DNA of 64,000 bases from Sycobia sp. Sy_11 (lineage: Eukaryota > Arthropoda > Insecta > Hymenoptera > Epichrysomallidae). Below, piece by piece: positions 14,174 through 27,336 of the stretch. Made by a program: the position numbers and the translations under genes. Every line of letters begins with the position of its first letter. Position 1 is the first letter of the stretch. The stretch spans positions 992,001-1,056,000 of the forward strand of contig JACCIC010000094.1 of NCBI GenBank assembly GCA_018907035.1, in the 5' to 3' direction. The notes beneath the pieces were generated by a model, which worked only from the letters and a program-made list of their open reading frames with translations, searched no databases and had not been told where the DNA came from.

Positions 14174-14678
14174 GAGAATCGTAATGAACAGATATTTTCC
14201 TACAAAACTGAAATGAAATTTATTTTGTTCATGAAATAAAAACAGCAATATTAGTAATAAAATAAAAAACTTCTATAATGGTTTGTTTCTGCAAAATAAT
14301 ATAAAATATTATTAAATCCAATAAAATAATACTCACGTAAGATTACTGTCAGTCAAGCTTATAAACAAATATATTACAAAACAACGATAAGTGCTATAAA
14401 ATAGATATATGATTTTCTATGTGTATTACAATACTAATATACTCTGCAGAATAATAATAAAATTTTAAGGAAAAAGTATTATAATAAAAAATTTTTTTTA
14501 AAAAATTGCTAGGATTTGCGAATTTAATACCAAGTTAGCAGACCCATTCTAATTTACATCCTGTGTTAGGTACAAAAAATACTACTCATGATCTGTAGTA
14601 ATACCTATGCCCATCAATCTTGTTTGACATAACTAAAATCGAACTTTCAATAAAAATAAATACGAAATACAGCAATAC

Positions 14679-14681
<3 letters not shown>

Positions 14682-14732
<51 letters not shown>
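14682..14732. repeat. (TA)n microsatellite
   Basis: A 51-bp perfect run. Confidence 0.95.
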
Positions 14733-14734
<2 letters not shown>

Positions 14735-14923
14735 GATCGTATAATTGTAGTGAAACTTATTAGGGTATCTGCTCAATACGGCATCAAACAAGGCAAGCTC
14801 CATAAGCAAAAACGATCTTTTTGAATTGCAACAAAAACAATACAATTGCTTTTATTGCATTGGTAGCTAGTTGTTTCTTAATTTAGTAAAATTCTAGTCA
14901 CAGTCGATAATCCTATAAACTAA

Positions 14924-14985
14924 ATTTAATAATCTTTAAAAATCTTAATTTAATTTAATAATCTCTAAAAATCTTAATTTAATGA
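14924..14985. repeat. 29-bp tandem duplication
   Basis: AATCTTTAAAAATCTTAATT, with its flanks, recurs 29 bases downstream with one substitution (AATCTCTAAA...). It is AT-rich slippage. Confidence 0.75.
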
Positions 14986-16597
14986 TAATAAATCAATAGA
15001 AATTTACTTAAATAATTATTATTTATTTTTGTTCATTATTGGCCTTTAGTCAGAAAATATTTTATATTGCAAATATGAATTTTTTAGTATTAGAAATACA
15101 TAATTCTCAGAAAATTCAATTATAAATCGAAAGTTATTCTATAATTAAATACCTAAATAAATATTCAAATAACTATAATCTATATCTAAATAATTTTTCT
15201 TCCAAATAATTTTTACTATTAAAAAGATTCCAAATTTGGAATTTTATTTACATTGTTTTTATTTCATTTCAATACATTTGATCCAAAAATTTAATTCTTG
15301 TGGAAGTATAATAATAAACGTCATTTTTTATTATTAAATTAAATATTTTATATAGTAAAATAACAAAAATTATTTAGAAGAAAAGTTATTATCTAAGGCA
15401 AAAGTCTTGATCTTAGGTATTATAAAAATCTAATCGTTGTAATCTGTGATTTGGTATTTATTAATACTGATTGACTAAGTGAGTGAATACTTTTTATTTC
15501 GATGATTTCAATTATCTAAATTAAATGTCATCATAAATATCATCATTCCAAATCCATTCAAAAAGATCCCTTACAGATTTTGATCAGTCCAGGCTTAGCG
15601 AAGTTTGAATTCGACGGTAGTTGTCGATTAGTTTGGCGTTTGTCTTATTCTCGTTTGGGCTCTCTTAGTCCTTTGAACTCATAGGTAATCTAGCATCGGT
15701 CCTTATTAATTCTCCTCCGTGCTGGCTCAGATTTCTGCCGAATCTTTAAAGCTGGATATTGATTGACAATTATAATTTTTCATGCAAGCAAGTTAAGAAT
15801 TTCAGACTTTTTGAAAAATACAAATAAATCTATGAATAGTTTGGGAAAAATCTTGCAGATAAAAGCATTTGAACGGGCAAAATAGTTGAATAATATCAAA
15901 GGCTTTGTTAACTACAAGTAATAAAATGGTCGTACATTTTCTGTCTTATCCTTGCCCGCTGTCAGTTGGATCACCAGGACAGTTGCAACAGTGTTTAATA
16001 TTCTAAAGCTAATCTGAATAGACAAATACACCAGAAGTTAATAAATACTCGAGCATCTGATCGTTGATAATCCATGCAAGAATTTTTTCAAAAAAAAAAT
16101 TTTTTCAAAAACCCGAGGTGCGATATAGGTCGAAACACAGATCGACTTGCAGACGTCCTACAGTTTTTTTACGGAAACAATACATGTCCTCGTCTGGAAG
16201 CTTGGTAAAGTACCTGATGAAACCAAAAAATTCAACAAGCTGACGAAGAAACCACCAATGGCAGAAAATTACGTAATAATGACCTTCCGGAAAATGCAGC
16301 CAGATTTTCGTGTCTGCAATGAAAGAATGAAAAATGAGAGATTTCGAGAGATGTATCATTGATGATTTTTCAATTCAAACTCTCGTATCAAGGCAAATGA
16401 ATTATTCGCTTGCAATCCCGCTGTTCTGATTCCACGGGGGTACTGACAAGCTGGCAAAGTATATATTTAATTCCTCGAGCGTAATGCCACTCAGCCACTC
16501 AATTTCCCATTACGTTCAGCTAACAGAACCAGGCTGTATATCCCAGGCTCTCTCCAAACTGTGTTACATGCGAAAGCGTCCAGTAGCAGCAAATTAA

Positions 16598-16603
<6 letters not shown>

Positions 16604-16646
<43 letters not shown>
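16604..16646. repeat. (GA)n microsatellite
   Basis: A 43-bp GA run. Confidence 0.95.
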
Positions 16647-16649
<3 letters not shown>

Positions 16650-18246
16650 CTGATTGATTAAATCCATCTATTCAATTTAGGGTAGATATCTCGTATGGTG
16701 TTTAATAGAAATTAGTTACAATCGTTATAAGCGACAATTCGCTACTTATGACAATTATTAAAATATAGATAATAATAACAACAATATAAAATTGATCTAC
16801 TAAATAGGTACATATAAAATATCAAAAGAATAAATCATTATAAATGATAAAGTAGCATAATACAATAGAAGTTAATAATTATGTATTTATGTATAATTAT
16901 TATGGAAAATTATAAACTTTTGTTAGTATTTAATTTTTATAAATGAATAAAGAACAAAAGGCAGTAACGACAATATCTATTTCACAAGCGTTTAGGTATT
17001 TTATCTTTTTCACCCATGAGGCCTCAAAGCTGATTTCTGTAATGAGAAAAGTGATAATATTGATCAAGAGTAATGAACATAGAAGGGATTTTCAATTCTA
17101 GACAATGTACAATGAGGTTGGGTGAAATGATCATTATGCTTTCAGATTCAATAAAAAATGACTTATGTTTTACTATGTTATATAATTATTATAATAAAAA
17201 TTGTAATTAGCAATGCTGTAAATGATTGGTGTTCGTTTTCCAGTCATAATTTTCAATTTATGTATGTTTAACCATAACTGAAAATGTAAGCACTATCAAT
17301 ATAAATTATACTTGTTTTATATTTTTTATTATAAAATAACATGGTAATATGAGTTAGATTGGTAATTCATTTGAATATTATTAATTTCACACGGAAAAGA
17401 TTTCTTTTCATTTAGGTCAATATTATTGATGGATAGCAGTATTTTTATTAATAAAACATTCATAACTTTTCGCTGGTAAGTAAGATAATGCTGGAAGTCA
17501 GAAATTTTGGAACAGTTCATTGATATTTCCAGGTAAAAATATTACAGTATAGGAAATTAAATATTTAGTAAATCTGAACTAATCGGAATGGGCTCGTTAG
17601 GATGAGCTTAAATGGGCTAGTTGTGGATTAGCATAGAAGTTTAGTACTGTCAAATGCTCAAAAAAATTTATTGTTAGTGTAATATCAGTACGACCGTTAC
17701 TCCAAAAAATAATTGATTTTGTATATACGAGCGAGTCAGAGTTATTCTACCATTCTCCGCGACTACTGCATAGTATAGGCCATAAGTCCCCCTAGGCCAA
17801 AAAACTCTTAAGAACATTTGTGAATCTCTACCATTTCAAAAGTTATCAGAAACTTTTGTCTTTCAAGACTCTTTAGGAATATTCATTCATTATATCATCA
17901 CGAGTATCCGAGCTGGCAAATTTAATTACAATGACATAATATAATAGATTTAGACGAATATTGCGAAGCATTTGATCTCTCCGGAGCTGAGTAGGTTACA
18001 CGTGATATCATCCTGACATCATGGTAGAACATTACCAATTAGAGGAATAAGTGCAGCTAAGTTAATAGGCACGTAAAACTCCAGCAGCAATATTAAGATT
18101 TAAGAGAGTCAGACGTAATGTAGCAGAGCATTTATGAAATTAAGATTTCGCGAGATAACTTCCTCTGTAATAAGACGCTTATAGTTTTGTAAATCATTTC
18201 GTAGTGAAACATTATCAGTAGTATCCAGTGCAGGGTTATTAGTATA

Positions 18247-18249
<3 letters not shown>

Positions 18250-18317
<68 letters not shown>
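18250..18317. repeat. (GA)n microsatellite
   Basis: 68 bp, the longest perfect dinucleotide run in the window. Confidence 0.95.
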
Positions 18318-18325
<8 letters not shown>

Positions 18326-18399
18326 GAAGAATAAATAAGAGTATTACTTACTATGGAAATATTTAAAAAAATGATATTTTTCTCCTTAAAGCTCAATAG

Positions 18400-19530
18400 A
18401 TCAGGAGCTTATTCCACGCCAGTAAATCATGAATCAATTAAGCTCGCAAGACAAATCACTCATATCCATCACCAGAGTCCACTCGCACAATTTCGCCAAT
18501 TTCCGTTCCGAGCTGTGCACGAGCACTTCCAGACCCACCACCCTCTCGCCGCCCCTTCCCCAGATTAATTCACATAGAACGAAGAGATGAGGCCAGGGAA
18601 GAGGATCCCGATCGCAACCGTAAGAGCGATCCATGTAACTTTGAAATTTCTTGAAAATCATGGCCCGTGACTGATTGCGTCTGGTTCGGCTCTTCTCCCC
18701 CCTCCCCTTTTCCCTAGCCACTGTGCCTTCACACGTCCGCTTCGGAACGATAATGGCCTCCCTCCCTCCCCATTGTGATTCATTATCAATCACGGCTACT
18801 TTCCGTTCTAATTAACCCGCCCGATTTCGGTGCTTCGGCGCGCCCAATTCTCGAGATTCCTCCATATAACCGTACCCTCGGTTGCCCCCGAGCGCAATGA
18901 CGTGGAGGGAGGGAGGGGGGCAGCGACGACGACGGCGACGACGACGAGGACGTCGCTCGGGTCTTATCGCTCTCGGCACGATAGCGCCGTTACATAGACG
19001 CGCGGCCGACGCGCATTTACTCGCAAGTGGAATCGATAATGCTGGAAACCCGTGGGGCGCTATGGGGGTGGGGGGATTGCGGTTGGATGAACGGGTGGGG
19101 GGGGTGAAGGGTGCGGATACGACGTCTTTCGAGGAAAATTGACCCATTCGATTGGACGAGCTGGCGCTTGTTCGAAAAATCCCGTGGTTAGGGTGACTTG
19201 AGCTCCCACCAGCGAGGCGAGATCGAAGATTCCACGCGTTTAAAGTCGAAAAAGGAGAGGATCTCTTCGGGGCTCGAGGACGGAATTAAGAAATGCACGA
19301 TTCGCGGATTTGTTCCTTTGCTTTTCTCTCTCCTTCGCGAAATCTCGCCGGATAAAAGAGGTCTCCTCTAGATGAAAAAGCACGCCGGTCTTTCCATTAT
19401 GCGGTAAGTAAGTGCCCCCTCGAGGTGGAATAGTATATTGCGAGGTTGAATAGTGCGTGCATATACGTTACGGAATAAGACAAGTTCCGCCGGGTTCACG
19501 TAGTTCCGCGTCTGTTCTACTATTACGAAG
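18400..19530. other. CpG-rich block
   Basis: Contains a GACGACGGC-type trinucleotide tract near 18921-18955 and G-rich runs near 19065-19110. Frames here encode Arg-rich low complexity and are not credible. Confidence 0.4.
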
Positions 19531-20538
19531 TTTGAAATGATAATTTTTCGGCTAAAAATAGTTTGCCGACTTCAACCTCAACAAAAAATTGAGAAGGAAG
19601 AATTTGTTACATTCGTGAATGTTATTATTTATAATCGTGACTACGAATATCCACACCGCGTTACTTTCAACTCAAACTTATTAAAGTATAACGTTCTTAC
19701 ACTAAATTACGAAAAAGACAATCTTAAATATTCCATTCAGCGCACAGCTGTGCGTGAAACCTTTTTTCAATTTTATGGTACTGGAAACTTTTCTGTAATG
19801 CACGTTAAAAATGGCTGGACGTTAAGATTCTAAACGACTTCTGCGTGAGATGATTTCGAGGGAAACAATTCAGCCTGTGAGAGGAAAAATAAAAAATAAA
19901 AAGAAAAAAGAAACGTCTTCGTACCGTGCGCGGTAAAGCGCTTTTCCTTGACTCAAATTGATTTCAACGGCTCTCCTTATTTAATAAATGGAAATGACGC
20001 GTCAGAACGATCGAATAATCCGATAAATGATATTAAGGAGTGATTTATATCCTGGGTTAATGCGACTTGCATCGGAAACGGTAAAGAAGCTCTCTCCGAT
20101 GTATTTAAAGAATTTTTGGCCCGTCCGTGCTGGATCGTAAATATGATCTCTGATATTCTCTTTATTTGCTTAAACGCTTTAATTGATTTCTTGTATAATG
20201 CGGCATATACGTTAAAGCACTGCTTTTACAGTTACTGAATATCGCAAGGTATAATTAGAATAATTTCCCATTTCAGAATATACCGTCAGATGTAAAAAGA
20301 AATAAAACTTTATTAAACCGATATCGAGAGCGCGAGATTGCAGTATCATGCTTATATAGATCAATTTGTTTTTACGTTTTCGAATTCAAATACCATATCG
20401 TATATATACCGATTAAATTCGAATGTATGAGGTTTTACTTCTGAAAGTGGTATAAGTGCCAATTTTTTTTAATGTTCTCAGATATTCAAGACTTTTCGTT
20501 TCAATTTATACGAAATCGTTAAAAAAATTTATTATTAG

Positions 20539-20592
<54 letters not shown>

Positions 20593-21540
20593 CCAAATCC
20601 TATTGTAGAACATAATATCAAAATCGCAGCATCGGAAAATGAAATAATATGTAAGCATATTTCAATAATTATAATAACTAAAATCGTAGGAGCTCAATTT
20701 TTTCTAGTTTATTTAACGACTAATACACGACTTTGATGCTGTTATTAAAAACAGTTATTAAAAAACATAATAAAAACAATAAAATAAAATAAATTTAATC
20801 TTCAAAAAAGTGTTTTGCCTAATTTCGTAAGTTCACTATTAAGCTGTAAGCTATAAATTTTATATACTATTTTGTACAATCATGTATAATCTCTGAAAAT
20901 TTACTCTTTATTTTTCTTAAACGAACATGGTTTTCGAGTTTTTTTTATTTATTTTCAGGCAATTTTTAGCAATATATGATTAAGCTGAATTATACAACGA
21001 GACTATAGTATTGTGCTTGTTTTATTAATGTTTATAAATGAGTTGATATACGCGTTAAGTATGATTTGTATAAATAAAATACACAGGATTTATTGCTTAA
21101 AATATTGTAATTATCTATTTTCCAATAATAGCAAAAAATGTATAAATTTTTAAATATAAAGTAATGTAATGTGATTATGTATTACAATATAATGCATATC
21201 AAATATTTTAAATATTGGAATTGAACTTCGAAGATTCGATATTAGGACATTTCTTTAAAAAAATTGTTAGAAAAACACTTCTGTATGAATTCATCTCGCA
21301 ATGACTCAGATAATAATTTTTCCTATCACTCTCCAGCGGTAAAAATCTACATTGCTCTTTAGCATTTAACAATTGCCTTCTAAACTCCGTTTGTCAACAT
21401 TTGTCCCTACAAAAACCTTATTCAATAAAATTTTTGCCGAGAGGAGCAAACAACAAATATGTTCAAAAATCCACAGCATTATAAAACCGTTTCGCTATGT
21501 TGAACCCATTAGCTTTCATTCTATCTCTCTCTCTCTCTCT
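19531..21540. other. AT-rich stretch with one 98-codon frame of unknown meaning
   Basis: A plus-strand frame at 19537-19833 has ordinary composition (starting MIIFRLKIVCRLQ) but no motif I know and no splice-site context, and it is probably chance. Nothing else seen. Confidence 0.3.
20544..20590. repeat. (TA)n microsatellite
   Basis: A 47-bp perfect run. Confidence 0.95.
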
Positions 21541-21821
21541 CTCCATAGGCGCAGGAAACCCGGCCCGTGTACAAACAAACGCTCACCGCAAAAGATGTTC
21601 CGCGCTCTCGACGCGCCCTCGCGCCACCTTTCTCCGTGAAGGAGAGGCGCGGGCGCGATAAAAAGGGAAAGAATTTAAATATTGATCGTCGTGCACGCGC
21701 GCGCGCACGTCAGCTGAAGAGCAAGGGAGAGAGAGAGGAGAGAGCACATGCAAAATGTGCCGGAAGCGCGCGTCAAACTCTTTCGCATCTTGGCTGGAGC
21801 CACTTGGTACGCTCGGGGAAC

Positions 21822-21824
<3 letters not shown>

Positions 21825-21904
<80 letters not shown>
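21825..21904. repeat. Compound (CT)n(TA)n microsatellite
   Basis: About 49 bp of CT passes directly into about 32 bp of TA, in a CpG-rich block. Confidence 0.95.
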
Positions 21905-21907
<3 letters not shown>

Positions 21908-22347
21908 CTGTATACTTACATCAGACAGCACGCGCGCACGTATACGCGAAGCCCTCTCGAGACGCTCGCAAAAGTCATGAGTATATATACGCACACCCTG
22001 CACCCTTCAACTTTTTTAATATCTGTCTCTGCCACCCCGGCCTCTCTATTTTCCTGGCCTTCGGCTTCCTGCCGGCGTCGCGCATATACCCACTTAGATA
22101 TATATATATATAGCTCGAAGACGAAGCGCGTCGAGGATTGTTAATCCTTGCCCCCACCCCCTCTCGTAGCCCAGGCCAAAGCCAACCTCGGACACGCGCA
22201 CGCGACTCGTGAGAATTCCGAAAGTTCCATGAAGGAGAGGGGTGGAGGCAATGCGTCAGAGGGGCTAAGGGGTCGTGCGCGTACATATATGTGGCCTACG
22301 GCGAATATTTGCGCTCTTCGAACACCACGAAGGCCCGCGCACGGGTT

Positions 22348-22351
<4 letters not shown>

Positions 22352-22404
<53 letters not shown>
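22352..22404. repeat. (TA)n microsatellite
   Basis: A 53-bp run inside a CpG-rich block. Confidence 0.95.
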
Positions 22405-22412
<8 letters not shown>

Positions 22413-22768
22413 AAATTAATCTTCCTTTTAGCCTTAAACAGCCGCAGAGGTTATATTACGCGGGGACAAGCGTGTTGGCGCATTCACGTGTGCGCGCCCA
22501 GGCATCTCGTTTATGCGGAAAAATTAAATTAAGATTCTTCTCGAAGTGGAAGCTTATAGGCGGCGGATAGTTCCTCATGCTCTCCAAGGCTTTTGTTGAC
22601 AACCTCTAACATGAGTGCTTTTATGGCGAGTTTTACTTTGACGTTTATTTTCAGTAGCTTGATGCGCGAAAGAAGTTTAGAAGTCTCGTAAAAAAAACTT
22701 GCAAACATGATCTCTTCATTTATATATTATGCTTTGAAACAACGATAGAACAAGTAGTAGTTTAAGCA

Positions 22769-22770
<2 letters not shown>

Positions 22771-22827
<57 letters not shown>
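22771..22827. repeat. (TA)n microsatellite
   Basis: A 57-bp perfect run. Confidence 0.95.
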
Positions 22828-22832
<5 letters not shown>

Positions 22833-25104
22833 GACGCACGCAGAATGTAAAAATATAGAAGATTTACAGAATTATTATTATATCTGACTGGACGTGGAGG
22901 TTTTATGGGTCTGAAGACGAATGGCAAACCATTCTCGTCCTGTTCTGTAAATGTACTGTTGTTCCCTATACTATAACTTTATTATCCCTATAGCAGTGTC
23001 AAGGCATATTTTGTATAACACTTTTCGGGCGAGTAGTATATAATATAGAAGAGAACAATATTATAATAATCAATAGCTGGTCTTAATTAAGGAAATGCAT
23101 ATAATGCTTTTCACTCGAGGTTATCGTTCCAGTTCTATGGGCGATCATATCAGGGCTCGATAAGATTCGGACTGTCTTTGAATTCTATACATAACGCGAA
23201 CCATTCTAAGTGTACAAAGGTTCAGGAGTCTAACAATTTATTGAAGTAACTGAAAGGACTTTTCCATAGTTCTTTTCAAATTTTCAGCAGGAAACCGTGA
23301 AACCTTGGTTTCTTAAAATGCTAACGATACAATTAGTGCCCCGTCAACATCACTATTAACTGCCGCGTGTCAGTCGCATCAAAACTACTATGGACTACTT
23401 TATCAGCAATCCCATGTATAGTAAAAGGAAAAATATCCAGCTCGGCATCTGCTGAGGTAAGGTCATCGCTACCATGAAAGTTGCAACGAGTTCTTCCAAG
23501 GTTATCAAGGTTATCGGTTCACAAGGCCCTCTCCTGCATGTTTTCTACAACACGATGTGGCTATGAGTGGCTCTTTCTTGGTCTCCTGGGCCATGCGGCA
23601 TCTATTTTCAACAGAGTTGAGATAAAAACATAAGAAAGTCGCGTCCGCTACTGACAGGAATCCAATTCTTTAGAGACCTGAGACAGGGCACCTATTACTT
23701 CATCCATTAATCTATGGGTTAGGCTAACTAATGCTCGAAATGCTTACGAGACAAATGATTCCGTTCCGTTCTTATCAAGATCGCTCGTTCATAGCACTTC
23801 ACAAGAAGTAATCCGGGTTTTCGTACTCGATCCAGTACGAGAGGGGTAGCAAACCCGTTGATTAGTTACCACGTTGCCATAGCAGATTATAAATATTGAA
23901 GTTTAGATAATGAAAGCATATTTTGTCAATGAAATGAGAATGATAACTTGATAATTTTCATATTTAAATTCTTTGAAAAAATTCTCTTTAAATCAGAAAA
24001 GAAAGTATACAAAAGTTCTAATTCAGACAATATAAAGCTTACGATGATTAAAAAGTATTTTAATTTTTTTTTATTTTTCAATTTATTTAAAATTCAGCCT
24101 TTTTGAATTCATTATTTATAAAGCTAACTCATGTAGAACATGTTTTTTGTAACTGCTTAATGAAACTGCATTTAACTGTTTTTGTAACGTTTAATGAAAC
24201 CGCTATGAAATATTATAAAAATGAGTAAGATTGTTCATGTGAAAAAATTACATTAAATTTTGTGCATGTGAACTCTCAAGATGCCTTTAGTCCGAAAATC
24301 CGAAATTTTCAGGAAGCAAAGAATCACAAAAATGATTTAATTTAAAAAAATTAATTTAAATTTTAATCTACGCTCACCTAATTTGTATGTAAATAGAAAC
24401 GTGAAAAAAATTTGGAAAAGACATTTTTATTGCAAACTTTTAAACAAAAAATTTTTTTCTAACACCTGAAAAGTAATATTAATTTTGTGCGAAAATTTAG
24501 ATTTTCATAGAAAATAATCCTGTAATTTCAAAATGTGCGCATATTCAGATTTTAATACATATATTAGCTTCCACCGAACGTGCCCCTCAATTGTGAAGAT
24601 GTGGCTTTGAGAAAAATACGTTTGAAGCTGACATGCCTTCTTTTTTACATTCCAACTGCAAAATATGTAATTGAAATTTTTCTCAGGTTACAAAAGAAAA
24701 AGTTCAAAACTTAAACGATTAATTTTAAGCCAAAAAATTGCGAGAGAAAAAATTTTTGCTAAACAAAACTATCGTCTTTTAAAGACGTCCTGAATTTTTT
24801 CGCTTTTTGCAAGCCGAAGACAGTCTTGATACGGGGATACGGTTTATTTGAAATTTTTTCCATGGAATTTAAAACGACCAATTAAGCCCGAACGCTTTCT
24901 TGTGCGTCTAAAATGAAATAATAACATTTTCACTGCAAAGGTGGATTGAAAGACGAAAATTGCCCATCGCGAGACTTTAATCAAAAAGTGGCAAAGATAA
25001 GATAGGGAAGATTAATACATAAGGATTAAGTATTACGATTCCGTAAGACAGATATTAAAATGAACCTGTAAAAATCATTTACATCTTATATATTTATTTG
25101 ATTA

Positions 25105-25161
<57 letters not shown>

Positions 25162-25580
25162 AAAAATCTTCCCTGTCATATCAAATATAATATAGACCCA
25201 ACTTTTATCGTATAACTATATTTTCTGCTTTGGAATAATTTTTATAATTCGTTCCTGTTTTTAAAATTTGAGATAAAGTTATTGTTCTATTTTAAAATAT
25301 TAGCGAAAAATAAAAATTAGTACATGAAAAAATTGGCAAATTCAATTTATGCGCTCGAGGCCGAGCTAGATGGCCAAAAACATAATTAAATGTAGCATTA
25401 ATTGAGCTTACCCCAAAAATGATTATAAGCAAAATTATAATTTAATCGGGAATGAATTTTCAGTATTTTCACAAATAGCAAAATATATTATCCCGCCATA
25501 ATTTCCATAAATACGAGCTTATACCTGCGGGTCGAGCTCGGCTGGCTGTATAATTTTGCATTAGCTAGCCATCCACTTAA
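22828..25580. other. Non-coding stretch with a mid-GC segment at 23340-23880
   Basis: The 23340-23880 segment is less AT-rich than its flanks and has no open frame. It carries CAGTACGAGAGG (23833-23844). The rest is AT-rich without recognised features. Confidence 0.4.
25107..25158. repeat. (TA)n microsatellite
   Basis: A 52-bp perfect run. Confidence 0.95.
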
Positions 25581-25740
25581 TTTAGGTTGGCGCTTCTCCA
25601 CCCCACCATCCCTCCCGCACTCTCTTTCTCTCTCTCTCGCTCTCTCTCACTCTGCTTTGGAAACACAAGCGCGCGCATGTTTTTCCTGTATCGCTGCGGT
25701 ACGTTCAGAAAAGTTCCCTGAATATTTTACTTTCTCCCTC

Positions 25741-25745
<5 letters not shown>

Positions 25746-25800
<55 letters not shown>
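25746..25800. repeat. (CT)n microsatellite
   Basis: A 55-bp CT run; a broken CT tract lies at 25620-25650. Confidence 0.95.
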
Positions 25801-25803
<3 letters not shown>

Positions 25804-26026
25804 ACTTTAATGGCACTCCACGAGAAATTCAAAGAGAGCTTCGCTTTCTACAAAATGTTAATTATAATCGCGTTACAGTGCAGGGACAGGCTCTGGTTTA
25901 ATAGCGATATATTCGCGACGTAAAAATTAAACCGGAATAAGCGCTTTTTCGCGGAATGCGTAATGAATGTACACATTTTACCGATGTACCGGCACAACCA
26001 GGAAAAGTCTTTATCTTTCTCTACGG

Positions 26027-26027
<1 letters not shown>

Positions 26028-26077
<50 letters not shown>
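26028..26077. repeat. (TA)n microsatellite
   Basis: A 50-bp perfect run. Confidence 0.95.
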
Positions 26078-26080
<3 letters not shown>

Positions 26081-27274
26081 GATTAAAAAGAAGAGACAGA
26101 TAGACCTTTATTCAAATTGTAGAATGTAAAAATTAGCAATATACGCAATATAAAGTGCAGCAATGTGGATTGAAATACAGAGTTTATAATGCATTTAATA
26201 TAATTGTAAAAAAATACTGCCTTTACTAATTATATCAACATGCTTGAAGGATATAAAATAAGATATAAAATGTAAAGAATATATTATGAATGTATTAATA
26301 CTAACACAATAACGATATCATAAAGCAAGTTAGATCTCTATTATATGAAAATGAATTAAGATAATTAATATAATACAAAAATAATATAGATATCTGATTA
26401 TTACATCTATAGATTGATGAGTTTAAACGTATCTACTTACAATTTAATATTCCGTTAATCCAGATATGCTTTAAATATATAATATCTTGTACGGAGTAGG
26501 AGCTAATACATACGACATATATTAGAAAAATGAATTGATCGAAAATTCCACTATTAGAATGATAAATCAAATTCAAGAATGATGAACTCTTGGACGATAC
26601 TAGATTTTGGAAGGTTTCAAATTGCAGTAGAAAGTTTGCAAAAAATCAATGGAGAGAAAGAGAGGTAGAGAGAGGGAGAGATAGGTACACATCAGTAGAT
26701 GATGGTAATTGCTGCGTGGTATATTAAAACATGTTCCCTAGCGTATAGTATACATCTAAGCTAGAACGTATAATAAAAATGCGTCTAGAAAAAATTTCAA
26801 CGCTGCTATTACGATATTAAATTTTTCATTTAAAAATATCTATCGATTCAGCCAACCGACCGTAGAACGAATTATTCTTTAATCCCTAATTAAAAATCAG
26901 ACGCTATACAAGTTTCGATTTGAAGAAAGGATGCAGTGCCTTTACTCCCAAAACAGAGGGCCATGTTTTCTTTGTGTATTAAACTTTCCTGTTCCCTAAA
27001 CTCAATAATCGCGATTTACCTATAATATCTCGAAGATCAGCCGTTGAAAGTAATAAAGCAGAGCTCAAGCCGACATTGCCGAACTGAGGCTAAAGCTCAT
27101 TTTCAAATTTGAATATTTCGCCTCTCGTCCCTCTACCCGTCCCATCTCCAACCCCTTGCCACCGCTAATACTAAAATCGCAACGAGCAACGGAATTCCAG
27201 CAGTTTGCCTCTGAACTTCTCCAATCATCGGTAGTTCCGACGAACCTCGATTATCGCCCGACCTCCCTTCTCTT

Positions 27275-27281
<7 letters not shown>

Positions 27282-27334
<53 letters not shown>
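27282..27334. repeat. (CT)n microsatellite
   Basis: A 53-bp CT run. Confidence 0.95.

Positions 27335-27336
<2 letters not shown>

Larger units (their letters stand above)
11491..18249. other. AT-rich non-coding DNA
   Basis: No supported gene. Overlapping frames on both strands at 16105-16362 are chance frames without similarity I can recognise. Confidence 0.55.
21541..22540. other. CpG-rich block with compound microsatellites
   Basis: Open frames here come from the CT and TA runs. No exon supported. Confidence 0.45.

Noticed and set aside
19537..19833. 98-codon frame with plain composition
   Set aside because: Looked more protein-like than most, but no motif, no acceptor or donor fit, and no neighbours supporting a gene.
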